Source of the DNA: JAYUZR01 sp043751595
GTDB lineage: Bacteria > Patescibacteriota > UBA1384 > CAILIB01
Direction of reading: 5' to 3'
NCBI GenBank assembly: GCA_043751595.1
Contig: JAYUZR010000035.1
Span: 33,122 to 97,121 of the forward strand
DNA length: 64,000 nt
Under the pieces are notes generated by a model. It made no database searches. It was not told where the DNA came from and worked only from the letters and a program-made list of their open reading frames with translations. Positions within the stretch are counted from its first letter, which is position 1. Every line of letters starts with the position of its first letter. This document shows positions 40,340 through 48,456 of the stretch, one piece after another. The position numbers and the translations under genes were made by a program.

Positions 40340-40603
40340 CTAAAGCAAAGGGTCTGCGCCACCCTTAACCCATGGATTACAACGGATTATCCGCCAAATG
40401 GCCAATAAACCTCCCTTAACGACTCCATATTTTGTAATTGCCTGGGCGCCATACTCACTGCAAGTAGGGTAATATCTACAATAGCCGTACGGATGAGCAG
40501 CCTTAAGTAGTCCGTGATCGGGAGAGAGTGTTTTCTGATAGAACCGAATCAACCCTACGAGCGCCTGGCGAGGGAGGAGAGTAAGCCGGTTATCTCGGTG
40601 CAT
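40340..40603 (-). CDS. yidD: Membrane protein insertion efficiency factor YidD
   Basis: 87 residues with the family signature LIRFYQKTLSPDHGLLKAAHPYG, CRYYPTCSEYGAQAITKYG and GGLLAIWRIIRCNPWVKGG. It helps YidC-dependent insertion. It overlaps rnpA by 49 nt in another frame, a larger overlap than usual for this pair. It lies 16 nt upstream of yidC. Confidence 0.92.
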   Translation of the reverse strand: MHRDNRLTLLPRQALVGLIRFYQKTLSPDHGLLKAAHPYGYCRYYPTCSEYGAQAITKYGVVKGGLLAIWRIIRCNPWVKGGADPLL

Positions 40604-40899
40604 AATTCTGAATAAGTTGCCGTTGCCGCCTGGGGATTAGTGCGGACAATAATATCATAACCCTGCGGCAGGCTGGCATCGTGCAAAATTGCGCGGATAC
40701 GACGGCGAACCAGATTACGCACCACTGCTTTTTTGCTGAGTTTTTTATCCACAATTACCGCAATCCGGTGCGGGACTTCCTGTGAACGCCGGTGTGGCAA
40801 CACAGAAACGGCGACCCTAGAAGAGGATCGCCGAGAACCCGTACGAAGTACCGTGATAATGTCGCGAGAGGTTTTGAGGCGCTCGGGACGAGGAAACAC
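40555..40899 (-). CDS. rnpA: Ribonuclease P protein component
   Basis: Basic protein that binds RNase P RNA and tRNA precursor leaders. 114 residues containing ERLKTSRDIITVLRTGSRRS, RIAVIVDKKLSKKAVVRNLV and the RNR signature VRRRIRAILHD. It starts 2 nt after the rpmH stop and overlaps yidD at its 3' end. The RNase P RNA gene itself was not recognised in this window. Confidence 0.93.
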   Translation of the reverse strand: MFPRPERLKTSRDIITVLRTGSRRSSSRVAVSVLPHRRSQEVPHRIAVIVDKKLSKKAVVRNLVRRRIRAILHDASLPQGYDIIVRTNPQAATATYSELCTEITGLLSSLARRS

Positions 40900-40901
40900 G
40901 A

Positions 40902-41060
40902 CTAGTACTTTCGGTTACGTTCCTGTGAAACAGTGAGCTTAACGCGACCCTTGGCACGACGACGTGCAAGAACTGCACGGCCATCGGGAGTAAGCATGCG
41001 CTTCATAAAGCCGTGGGTTCGTACGCGTTTGCGCTTGTTTGGATTGTAGGTTGGTCCCAT
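40902..41060 (-). CDS. rpmH: 50S ribosomal protein L34
   Basis: 52 residues: [20 protein letters not shown] at the start, then [19 protein letters not shown] and a short tail ending NRKY. The L34 core (the TxxPxxxKRxRxHGFxxRM pattern and the Arg/Lys-rich helix) is unmistakable. The C-terminal tail of ~8 residues is longer than in Escherichia coli (46 residues). It is first gene of the operon with rnpA, yidD and yidC and divergent from dnaA, as in most bacterial origins. Confidence 0.95.
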   Translation of the reverse strand: MGPTYNPNKRKRVRTHGFMKRMLTPDGRAVLARRRAKGRVKLTVSQERNRKY

Positions 41061-41131
41061 AGGTAATAATCAGAGAACGTGGCGGTCAAGAACGGACAGA
41101 CTGTACCTGAAAGAGGGAAACAGATCAAGAG

Positions 41132-41187
41132 CAGAAGTGGCGAAGGAATCAGTCGTAAAACCTCCAATGATTCCTTCGCCACTTCTG
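41132..41187 (+). repeat. Constant-loop hairpin element, copy E2
   Basis: Perfect 20-bp arms (41132-41151 / 41168-41187) around the 16-nt loop GTCGTAAAACCTCCAA, closed by CA/TG. The stem (CAGAAGTGGCGAAGGAATCA) is unrelated to the other copies. It lies 5' of rpmH and dnaA in the shared spacer. Confidence 0.85.
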
Positions 41188-41203
41188 GGACAATAAGGCA
41201 GAG

Positions 41204-41256
41204 TAAAGCCTCCAATGATTTTATTTTTAGACCTTAGAGTAAAGGCCTAAGAATAA
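41204..41256 (+). repeat. Half-copy of the constant-loop element (E2b)
   Basis: Contains TAAAGCCTCCAA and a 3' arm TGATTTTATTTTTAG but no matching 5' arm. It is followed by CCTTAGAGTAAAGGCCTAAG, which resembles the sequence downstream of copy E5 (CCTCTAGGTTAAGGCCTAAG). It lies 17 nt after E2 and reads like a tandem copy that lost its left arm. Confidence 0.65.
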
Positions 41257-41408
41257 AGATATCCCCACAAAAAATGCCCTCAACAGAGCCACTTTTTTAG
41301 GTTTTACACAGGGGGTGTGGATAACTCTAGTCAGCTGGGGAAAACTCGAGTAGGCTTGATTTTGTAGTCACCAAATACCTCCCAGATCACCCCTTCTTTA
41401 GCCATCTC

Positions 41409-42815
41409 ATGACCGAACAGCAACTGGCTGCAATCTGGAAATCGATTATTCCCGAGCTAGAAACTCGCTCTGGCAGTGTCTTCTATCGGACCTGGTTAAA
41501 GCAAGCAAGCCTGAGCTCTCTTCTAGGTGAAGAAGTGACCCTGTCTGTGGAAAACCAGGCAGCAGTGGCGTTTATCAAGCGCCACGCCGAGCCACACATT
41601 ATTGCCCTTATTTCTGAGCAAATTGGCGCGCCTGTAAGTACTATTCAGTATGTAGTAGTGCGAAACACCAATCCTACCCGTGAGCTTTTTGCTAGTCAGC
41701 CGATTGAGGCACCCCGTAGTTCTGTACCGGTTGTTTCTCAAGAATTTTCTCAACCTTCTCAGGCTATCCCCACAGAAGTTATTCACTCTAACCTCAACCC
41801 AAAGTACACCTTTGAAAATTTCATTGTAGGAAGCAAGAATCGCTTGGCCTACGCTGCTGCCCATGCCGTTGCAGATAACCCAGGGAAATCCTATAACCCG
41901 CTCTACTTCTACGGGGGAGTGGGACTGGGGAAAACTCACCTTATGCAAGCGATTGGCGCCGAGATCATTCGACGCGAACCCCAGAAGCGAGTGGTGTATG
42001 CCTCCTGCGAAAGTTTTATGAATGAGTTCACGGGAAGTATTCGCTCGAATAAAACCGAGGCCTTTAAGAAGAAGTACCGTAGTGTTGATGTCTTCTTAGT
42101 GGATGATATTCAGTTCATCGCTGGAAAAGACGGTATGCAGGAAGAGTTTTTCCACACCTTCAATGCGCTCTATCAGGGGGATAAGCAAATTGTGATTACC
42201 TCAGATAAATCTCCGAGCGATATCAAAGGCCTTGAGGACCGCCTCTCTAGCCGCTTCAGTGCCGGTATGATGGCCGATATGCAACTTCCCGACCTAGAGA
42301 CCCGTCAAGCCATTTTGCAGGCCAAATGCGAAGAGAAGGGGGTTGTTTTGCCCGATACGGTAACCCTCTTTATCGCCGATCTTGTGGAAACCAACATTCG
42401 CGAGCTTGAAGGTGCTCTAACTACCGTGCTTTTGAACCGACAATCGGAAGGAAAAGAAGCCACAATCGAATCCGCCCGTGAGGCCCTGAAGAGTTTTGCC
42501 AGTACCAAGCCGACCAAGAAAACCAGCCTTGAACAGATTAAACAGCTAGTGTGCGAATACTACGGAGTTGATTTTAAAGATGTTGCCGGTGAGCGCCGCC
42601 AGCGTGAGCTCGTGAAGCCGCGTCAGATTCTGATGTATCTAATGAAAAATGAACTCGGTATGACCTTCCCGACTATTGGCCGAGAGGTAGGAGGGCGAGA
42701 TCATACTACCGCCATGCACTCGGTGGAAAAGATTGAAAGGGAGATGAAGAAGTCGGAGGAATTACTAGGAGAACTTACCCAGATTAAAGAGCTGTTCTAC
42801 TCGGCGAGTCGATAG
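41409..42815 (+). CDS. dnaA: Chromosomal replication initiator DnaA
   Basis: AAA+ protein that binds DnaA boxes, melts oriC and loads the helicase. 468 residues: domain I (to ~85, FYRTWLKQASLSSL), a variable linker, then domain III with PLYFYGGVGLGKTHLMQAIG (Walker A near 170), VFLVDDIQFIAGKDGMQEEF (Walker B) and LEDRLSSRFSAGMMADMQLP. Domain IV is the box-binding helix-turn-helix (RRQRELVKPRQILMYLMKNE and GGRDHTTAMHSVEKIE). All motifs are intact. It is flanked by hairpin copies E2 and E3. Confidence 0.97.
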   Translation: MTEQQLAAIWKSIIPELETRSGSVFYRTWLKQASLSSLLGEEVTLSVENQAAVAFIKRHAEPHIIALISEQIGAPVSTIQYVVVRNTNPTRELFASQPIEAPRSSVPVVSQEFSQPSQAIPTEVIHSNLNPKYTFENFIVGSKNRLAYAAAHAVADNPGKSYNPLYFYGGVGLGKTHLMQAIGAEIIRREPQKRVVYASCESFMNEFTGSIRSNKTEAFKKKYRSVDVFLVDDIQFIAGKDGMQEEFFHTFNALYQGDKQIVITSDKSPSDIKGLEDRLSSRFSAGMMADMQLPDLETRQAILQAKCEEKGVVLPDTVTLFIADLVETNIRELEGALTTVLLNRQSEGKEATIESAREALKSFASTKPTKKTSLEQIKQLVCEYYGVDFKDVAGERRQRELVKPRQILMYLMKNELGMTFPTIGREVGGRDHTTAMHSVEKIEREMKKSEELLGELTQIKELFYSASR

Positions 42816-42823
42816 TGCGGTCA

Positions 42824-42867
42824 TGAAAATAAAATCAGTCGCAAAGCCTTCAGTGATTTTGTTTTCA
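42824..42867 (+). repeat. Constant-loop hairpin element, copy E3
   Basis: 14-bp arms TGAAAATAAAATCA / TGATTTTGTTTTCA (one T-G pair, allowed in RNA) around GTCGCAAAGCCTTCAG (16 nt), closed by CA/TG. It begins 9 nt after the dnaA stop and is followed by CCCTAGGTAA, a partial match to the sequence after copy E5. Confidence 0.8.
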
Positions 42868-43359
42868 GACCCTAGGTAATAAAAAGAAAAAAACACTCCC
42901 ACCCCGTCAAAGACAAAGTGAGAGCTTGAGTTTGCTATCCGCCGAGAAGCAGGACCCTTCATTTGGATTGGTCTTGCTTTCGCAAGAGGCATATACCCTA
43001 ATCCTGATCTTTTATCAAGGAGACTATAGGATCCGCTGCTAGTCTTTTACCCTTACTAAAATGCACTGAGTAACTCTTGTTCTTGGAAATTCCTTATTCT
43101 CTTATTTCTTATATAAAAAGTAATAACAATAATAATAAGCCCTGGGGATAAGTGGACAACTAATGGGTGCGGGCTTTTGGAGCGAACTTTTGCCCACTAG
43201 CGCCTGGGGAAATGGTTGGTACAATAGCGGGGAAGGAACGGGGAAAAGATTCGGTTGTCCCCAGGGCATTAGGTGGGATAGGGAAAGCTTACGGTCATCC
43301 ACAGGCTATTCACACACCTTCCCACAAGTAATACACAGGTAATCCACAAGTTATCCACA
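42868..43359 (+). other. oriC: Candidate replication origin (oriC)
   Basis: Lies between dnaA and dnaN. An A/T-rich tract (43090-43140) ends in TAA-triplets (43122-43139) like a DnaA-trio. It abuts a GC clamp and a one-mismatch DnaA box on the minus strand (TTATCCCCA, 43143-43151). Downstream are TTGTCCCCA (43255) and a set of 9-mers ending in CA at 43295, 43306, 43318, 43329, 43340 and 43351; the last is the perfect TTATCCACA that touches the dnaN ATG. The 42868-43080 part has no recognised element. Confidence 0.8.
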
Positions 43360-44472
43360 ATGCGATTCACTGCCCGTACCAAATTACTGGATCAACAGCT
43401 ACAAAATATTAGTCGCGTGGTTACTACTCGCCAGAGTGTGCCGGTGCTTTCTAATGTATTAATTGAAACCGATAAAAACATTGTTCGATTATCTGGTTCG
43501 GATATCGACTTAGCCGTTACTACGCATCTTCCAGGAACTATTTTGGAGGAGGGTGCGTTTACGGTGCCCGCTAAGTTATTGCAGGAGTTTGTCCACCAAA
43601 ACCCAGACGAAGAAATTGAGTTTACCCTGGAGTCATACGAGTTAGTCTGTAAAAGTGCAAAAGTAGAGGGAAGAATTGCCGGAATGGATGCTGATGAATA
43701 TCCACCCCTCCCACAGGCGGGTAAAGGGATTCGAGTAGTACTGCCGCTGCAGGCCTTTGTTTCGTGCGTAAAGCAGGTTGTAATCGCTTGTGCTAACGAT
43801 CAGGCTCGTCCGATCCTTACCGGTATTTTTATGCAACTCCAGGGCGATACAGCAATTTTGGCCGCTACCGATAGTTTCCGGCTGGTTGAGCGCACACTTA
43901 CCATTGTTCCCATGCAAGAAAGTATGTCGGTAGTTATTCCATCTCGCACCATTCAGGAAATTGTTCGCGTAGCCGGAGCGGTGCAGGGAGATCCTTCATT
44001 AATTCTTACGATTGATGATCAGCAATTACTGGCTCAAATTAATGAGGTTGAGTTGTATTCACGCTTAGTAATCGGCAACTTTCCTAAGTATCGAGCAATT
44101 ATTCCTACTGCCTTCCAGGCGGAGGTAGAGGTTACGACCAGCGAGCTAGTGCAGGCCCTTCGTCTTACCTATGTATTTTCTAATAGTGGTATTAGTAATG
44201 TCTTGCTGGAGCTAGATGAGGCCGGAAACTTTGCGGTAAAAAGCTATGGCTCCCAAAAGGGTGGGGCTCAGCACGTCTTGGCTGGCGTTCCGCATGATGG
44301 TTTTACTGCTTTGAGCGTACCGTTTAATGCTCGCTATTTGCTTGATGCTTGCAACGCGGCAGGGACGCCGAGTATTACCCTGGCTTTTAGTGGGGTCACT
44401 ACTCCGTTAGTTATTCGAACTGACGACCCAAGTTATTTGCAGTTGGTAATGCCGATTCGTCTGGACCGCTAA
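43360..44472 (+). CDS. dnaN: DNA polymerase III beta sliding clamp
   Basis: Ring-shaped clamp that holds polymerase on DNA. 370 residues with three similar domains; recognisable blocks are MRFTARTKLLDQQLQNISRV, VPVLSNVLIETDKNIVRLSG, RPILTGIFMQLQGDTAILAATDSFRLVERT and, at the end, PLVIRTDDPSYLQLVMPIR, which matches the clamp C-terminus. The length is normal. The ATG overlaps the last base of a perfect DnaA box, so DnaA binding could occlude translation start or transcription (inference). Confidence 0.96.
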   Translation: MRFTARTKLLDQQLQNISRVVTTRQSVPVLSNVLIETDKNIVRLSGSDIDLAVTTHLPGTILEEGAFTVPAKLLQEFVHQNPDEEIEFTLESYELVCKSAKVEGRIAGMDADEYPPLPQAGKGIRVVLPLQAFVSCVKQVVIACANDQARPILTGIFMQLQGDTAILAATDSFRLVERTLTIVPMQESMSVVIPSRTIQEIVRVAGAVQGDPSLILTIDDQQLLAQINEVELYSRLVIGNFPKYRAIIPTAFQAEVEVTTSELVQALRLTYVFSNSGISNVLLELDEAGNFAVKSYGSQKGGAQHVLAGVPHDGFTALSVPFNARYLLDACNAAGTPSITLAFSGVTTPLVIRTDDPSYLQLVMPIRLDR

Positions 44473-44473
44473 C

Positions 44474-45508
44474 GTGCTCGATACGATTCACTTGTCGGGT
44501 TTTCGAAGTCTACTTGATGTCACAGTTCCCTTAACGCCGCGAACCGCTATTTTGGGCCGTAATGGGGCGGGTAAAACGAGTGTACTCGAAGCCTTGGCGA
44601 TGCTTTCCGTTACTACTTCCTGGCGGACGACACATGATAAAGAAGTGGTTAATTTTGATACGCCCTTTGCTCGGGTAGTTTCGGGGGATCACGAATTAGT
44701 GATTCAGCGCGAGCCGTACATGAAAAGAATACGGGTTGACGGTCGAAGTATGAGGGCGCGAGAGGTGCTTGGTATGTTGCCTTCAGTACTATTCCAACCT
44801 GATGATCTGCAATTATTACTCGGTGCACCTTCGGTGCGGCGACATTACTTGGATCGAGTATTGTGCCAGGCTTCACCGGCCTATACGGCGGCAGTTGCTC
44901 AGTTAACGCCAGTATTGCGTCAACGTAATCGCCTACTCAAACAAATCCAAGAACGAAAAGCTGATCGCGGAGAACTGCAGTTTTGGAATGAGCAGTTAAT
45001 TGGCTGCATCGAAGTTATTCGTCCCCAGCGCGAGCGACTAGTAAGAAAGCTAGGGGAACGCACGCCTATAGTATTTTCTGAGTTTGTAGCCGGGGATTGG
45101 CAGGTTTCACTTGAGTATTCGGCTAGTCCGAGTCCTGAAGTTATTTCTGGCGACCTTCGCGATTTTTTCGCTTCTCGTGAGAGTAGGGAAATTGCTGCCG
45201 GCACGAGTTTGTACGGACCTCAGAGGGACGATGTGTTGATTGCGTGGAATAACCACCCAGTGGCGGCCAGTATGTCGCGCGGTCAGCTGCGTTCTTTGGC
45301 CTTGGCGCTTAAGTTTGCCGAGGTGGAGATTTTGCATGAAATTACCGGCGTGCAACCAATTTTATTATTGGATGATATTTTATCCGAGCTAGATCATGAC
45401 CGGCAGATTACCGTGCTTGAACGGCTGGGAGAGGTGCAGGCGATTCTTACTTCTACTGAATTACCGAGTGGATTGCCGGCAGGTGTGCTTGATGTGGTAA
45501 CTCTTTAA
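44474..45508 (+). CDS. recF: DNA replication and repair protein RecF
   Basis: ABC-type ATPase that helps load RecA at gaps. 344 residues: LSGFRSLLDVTVPLTPRTAI, Walker A GRNGAGKTSVLEALA near residue 28, the signature region ASMSRGQLRSLALALKFAEV and Walker B QPILLLDDILSELDHDRQ. The GTG start is one base after the dnaN stop, so the two are coupled. The dnaA-dnaN-recF order is the ancestral bacterial origin layout. Confidence 0.95.
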   Translation: MLDTIHLSGFRSLLDVTVPLTPRTAILGRNGAGKTSVLEALAMLSVTTSWRTTHDKEVVNFDTPFARVVSGDHELVIQREPYMKRIRVDGRSMRAREVLGMLPSVLFQPDDLQLLLGAPSVRRHYLDRVLCQASPAYTAAVAQLTPVLRQRNRLLKQIQERKADRGELQFWNEQLIGCIEVIRPQRERLVRKLGERTPIVFSEFVAGDWQVSLEYSASPSPEVISGDLRDFFASRESREIAAGTSLYGPQRDDVLIAWNNHPVAASMSRGQLRSLALALKFAEVEILHEITGVQPILLLDDILSELDHDRQITVLERLGEVQAILTSTELPSGLPAGVLDVVTL

Positions 45509-45560
45509 TCTGTTGACGAGCCTTTTATTACTTGGTTTCATTGTCCGCAAGGAGTTTGTG

Positions 45561-45752
45561 ATGCTAATAAAATCAAAAAGACAGGCAATTAGAGTAATGA
45601 AACGGAACAATTGGTATGGTCCAGTGGTTCTCAAGGTTATGACTGAATTTTGTGAGCTACGGGGAAAGCGTAAATTAAAAAAGCTTCTGGAAGATAATAA
45701 ATGGTATTTGTCGGTAGTTTTAAAACAGGCACATAGTCTGGTTCAGGCATAA
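45561..45752 (+). CDS. Small basic protein of unknown function (63 aa)
   Basis: Not recognised. It has one of the few strong Shine-Dalgarno sequences in the window (AAGGAG, 45549-45554, 6 nt before ATG 45561), and TTGACG lies at 45513-45518. The protein is basic and appears to contain an internal repeat: NNWYGPVVLKVM and NKWYLSVVLKQA. The longer frame from 45513 runs through the putative promoter and is less likely. It follows recF and ends at a terminator. Its RBS-led start contrasts with the leaderless neighbours. Confidence 0.6.
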   Translation: MLIKSKRQAIRVMKRNNWYGPVVLKVMTEFCELRGKRKLKKLLEDNKWYLSVVLKQAHSLVQA

Positions 45753-45789
45753 AGAAAAAGCCCTGGCGAAGTATCGCCGGGGCTTTTCT
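45753..45789. terminator. Bidirectional terminator between the small gene and RNase J
   Basis: AGAAAAAGCCCTGGCG / CGCCGGGGCTTTTCT with loop AAGTAT, A-rich on one side and T-rich on the other. Confidence 0.9.
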
Positions 45790-45807
45790 GATTCCTTCAC
45801 CTAAGGT

Positions 45808-48054
45808 CTACACTTCGGCGATAACAGGAATTACCATTGGGCTGCGCTCGGTCTTATCGAAGAGAATCTTCGAAATATGATCACGCAGACCATTCTTAAC
45901 TTCGCTTAGATCTACATTCTTGCCAGCGGCGTTATCGAGGTAGCGCTTAATTTCGGTGCGAACATCGGCGATAAAGCGCTCGTTCTCACGCATGTAGATA
46001 AATCCACGGGAGATAAGATCGGGAGACTGAATAAACTTTCCAGTCTTGTGATCGTACAGACAGAAGATACAGAAGATACCTTCTTGAGCCATTACCTGGC
46101 GATCACGGAGGACCACGTTTCCAACATCACCTACTCCAAGACCATCTACCATTACGTAGCCGGCAGGAACATGGTTGTCGGTTGGGTATACCTTACCGGT
46201 GTAGTCCATCTCGAGGATGAGACCGTTGTCACCAATGATAATACTTTCCGGGGCAACACCAACTTCTTTAGCGAGCTCTCCGTGCATGATTAACTTGGAG
46301 CGCTCACCATGAAGAGGAACGAAGAACTTCGGCTGCATCAGGGCGATCATCAGCTTAAGATCTTCTTGAGTTCCGTGACCCGTGGTGTGAATATCGAGGG
46401 TTTTGTTGTAGATAACCTGTGCACCAGCCTTGTAAAGGATATCCATTAAGCCGCTAACCGAGCGCTCGTTACCAGGAATAGGGGAGGCAGAAATGATAAC
46501 GGTATCACCCTTGCGGATTTTGATTACCTTGTGCTCGCCATTGGCCATGCGCTGAAGAGCAGAGCGGTCTTCGCCCTGGGCTCCGGTAGAAAGTACAAGC
46601 AGCTTGCTGTCATCGATATGACTAGCTTCGCGCTCGGAGATGAGGGTGTTTGGTGGAACCACGATGGCGCGGATACCAAGGGCCATCTCAACATTCTGCT
46701 GCATGCTGCGGCCAACGATAAGAACCTTGCGTCCGTTTCGGCCAGCTACATTAATAGCTTGCTGAATACGGTTAAGGTTACTGGAGAACATGGCGCAGAT
46801 AACACGGCCAGGTGCGGCAGTGATTGCCTTCTCGAGTGATTGCTCAACTACTTTTTCGGAAACAGAGTGTCCAGGACGCTCGGCGTTGGTGGAATCGGAG
46901 AAGAGCATATCAACACCACGAGCCCCGATGGATGCCAAAACACGAAGGTCTACCGGCTTGTTATCGGAAGGAGTGTAATCGAACTTCCAGTCAGTACAGT
47001 AAGCAATACGTCCGTTAGGAGTTTCGATTTCGAGACCAATGGCGCCAGGAACAGAGTGAAGAAGGCGGAATGGGTAAATACGGAAGGCGCCAAGCTGAAT
47101 AACATCGTTATCGGACTCGATGGTGACAAGCTTATTTTTGCCAGTAAGACCGAACTCTTCGAGGCGCTGCTTGATCATGCCGAGGGTAACGGCGGTTCCG
47201 TACATAGTAGGGAAGCCGAGTTTCTCGACAAGGTAAGGAATAGCACCGATGTGATCGAGGTGGCCGTGAGTAATAACGGCGCCGCGAATCTTATCCTTTT
47301 TATCTTGCAGGTAAGTGATGTCGGGGATAACGTAATCCACTCCGAACATATCGGATTCTGGGAACATGAATCCCATATCGACAATGACGATATCGTCCTT
47401 GTACTCGAAGAGGGTCATGTTCTTACCGATTTCTTCTAGACCACCGAGAGGAATGATTTTAACATTCTCGCCCTCAACACCGTTACGAAGCCACTTTTCT
47501 TCGAATCCGTAGTGGTGAGTAGCTGCGGTTTTAACGGCCGGAGGAGCGACATCAAGAGAGAAATCCCCTGAGCCATCGGCAGGCATTTGACCACGATCTG
47601 AGCGACGACGAGCAACGGTAAAGCCGGTGCGGTGTGGTTGAGGCTCTTGCATGCGAGTGCCACGCATAGTGAGCATGTGAGGATTACTGCCCGCAGGAGT
47701 GCGAGGGGCAATTACTTCACGGGCGCCTTCGGTAGTAGCTACAGGAGCTTGAGCTTGAGGGGCTGGGCGATTAATGCGGCTTCCTTGAGTCTCGCTACTA
47801 GGGCGAAAAGGAGGGCGAATACGCTGATGAGTAGGGGTAGCGGCTTGGTAGAAAACGGTTTTTTCAGAAGAATCGGCAGCTACAGGGGCCGGAGCTTCTT
47901 GAGGTGCTGGAGTAGGGGTAGCTGCGGCATTTACTTGATCAGCAACGGCGACTAAATCTACTTTGCGTGGTCGGCCACGTTTTCCGCCGACTTTTTTAGG
48001 GTTTTGTGCTTGGCTTTCGTCAGAGAAAGCCTCTTTATTGGTTATAATGTTCAT
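45808..48054 (-). CDS. rnj: Ribonuclease J with long disordered N-terminus
   Basis: Metallo-beta-lactamase/beta-CASP RNase with endo- and 5'-3' exonuclease activity. The first ~190 of 748 residues are low-complexity (Ala/Pro-rich, with an AT-hook-like KRGRPRKVD near 25). The enzyme starts near VKIIPLGGLEEIGKNMTLFE and has the metal motif VITHGHLDHIGAIPYL, the beta-CASP blocks YCTDWKFDYTPSD and VIISASPIPGNERSV, and HTTGHGTQEDLKLMI with KFFVPLHGERSKL. The core is complete; the tail is unlike the usual RNase J1/J2 start. It heads a minus-strand block of envelope genes. Confidence 0.93.
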   Translation of the reverse strand: MNIITNKEAFSDESQAQNPKKVGGKRGRPRKVDLVAVADQVNAAATPTPAPQEAPAPVAADSSEKTVFYQAATPTHQRIRPPFRPSSETQGSRINRPAPQAQAPVATTEGAREVIAPRTPAGSNPHMLTMRGTRMQEPQPHRTGFTVARRRSDRGQMPADGSGDFSLDVAPPAVKTAATHHYGFEEKWLRNGVEGENVKIIPLGGLEEIGKNMTLFEYKDDIVIVDMGFMFPESDMFGVDYVIPDITYLQDKKDKIRGAVITHGHLDHIGAIPYLVEKLGFPTMYGTAVTLGMIKQRLEEFGLTGKNKLVTIESDNDVIQLGAFRIYPFRLLHSVPGAIGLEIETPNGRIAYCTDWKFDYTPSDNKPVDLRVLASIGARGVDMLFSDSTNAERPGHSVSEKVVEQSLEKAITAAPGRVICAMFSSNLNRIQQAINVAGRNGRKVLIVGRSMQQNVEMALGIRAIVVPPNTLISEREASHIDDSKLLVLSTGAQGEDRSALQRMANGEHKVIKIRKGDTVIISASPIPGNERSVSGLMDILYKAGAQVIYNKTLDIHTTGHGTQEDLKLMIALMQPKFFVPLHGERSKLIMHGELAKEVGVAPESIIIGDNGLILEMDYTGKVYPTDNHVPAGYVMVDGLGVGDVGNVVLRDRQVMAQEGIFCIFCLYDHKTGKFIQSPDLISRGFIYMRENERFIADVRTEIKRYLDNAAGKNVDLSEVKNGLRDHISKILFDKTERSPMVIPVIAEV

Positions 48055-48141
48055 ATAAAAACAAGGCCCGATGAATGGGGCGCGTATGGATATAGATAGG
48101 TAGAATACAGAGAGCGAACGGTGTAGCTTGTGAGAGGAAAG

Positions 48142-48456
48142 CTACAATTCAGGGTTGATACTATCATGACTCGCTTCTCGGGTCAATCTAAAGCGGGTAA
48201 CAATCGGAAGACTTTTCTCCTCACAGAGCCCTTTTAATTCTGTCAGCAATCCACTGCTAGCTAGCCGAAAAGCAATATAATGAGCTGGTGGAACACTAAT
48301 ATGTAAAACTCCCTCCTTGTAGGAAATGGCGCGAACCGGAACAGGGGAGGCAAGCTCGAGCGTGCGGCACACTTGGCCGGCAATAATGGCGTCGCCTAAC
48401 CCATGGCGGCGAAGGTGGCGGAGTCCGACAATGCTACTTTTTTGAAGGGAACTCAT
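48142..48456 (-). CDS. DUF721 / DciA-like protein
   Basis: 104 residues resembling DUF721, whose member DciA is the ancestral helicase-loading partner of DnaB. Recognisable are the strand-turn-strand VPVRAISYKEGVLHISVPPA followed by HYIAFRLASSGLLTELKGLC. No loader of the DnaC type is seen in the window, so a DciA role next to an origin is attractive but unproven. Its start overlaps the stop of the PBP2 gene, placing it at the end of the mreB-mreC-mreD-PBP2 unit. Confidence 0.62.
   Translation of the reverse strand: MSSLQKSSIVGLRHLRRHGLGDAIIAGQVCRTLELASPVPVRAISYKEGVLHISVPPAHYIAFRLASSGLLTELKGLCEEKSLPIVTRFRLTREASHDSINPEL

Larger units (their letters stand above)
41061..41408. other. rpmH-dnaA intergenic region with a DnaA box
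   Basis: No gene. It holds hairpin copy E2 and half-copy E2b (listed separately). A perfect DnaA box, TTATCCACA on the minus strand, lies at 41316-41324, followed by G/A-rich sequence up to dnaA. The box suggests autoregulation of dnaA or a second origin subregion. Confidence 0.7.

Noticed and set aside
41132..42867. Hairpins E2 and E3 as simple rho-independent terminators
   Set aside because: E2 has no T-run and lies upstream of genes. The conserved 16-nt loop is not needed for termination.
46840..47439. 199-residue open frame on the plus strand within RNase J
   Set aside because: It is antisense to a clearly conserved catalytic region, has no domain of its own and shows codon mirror patterns typical of a shadow frame.
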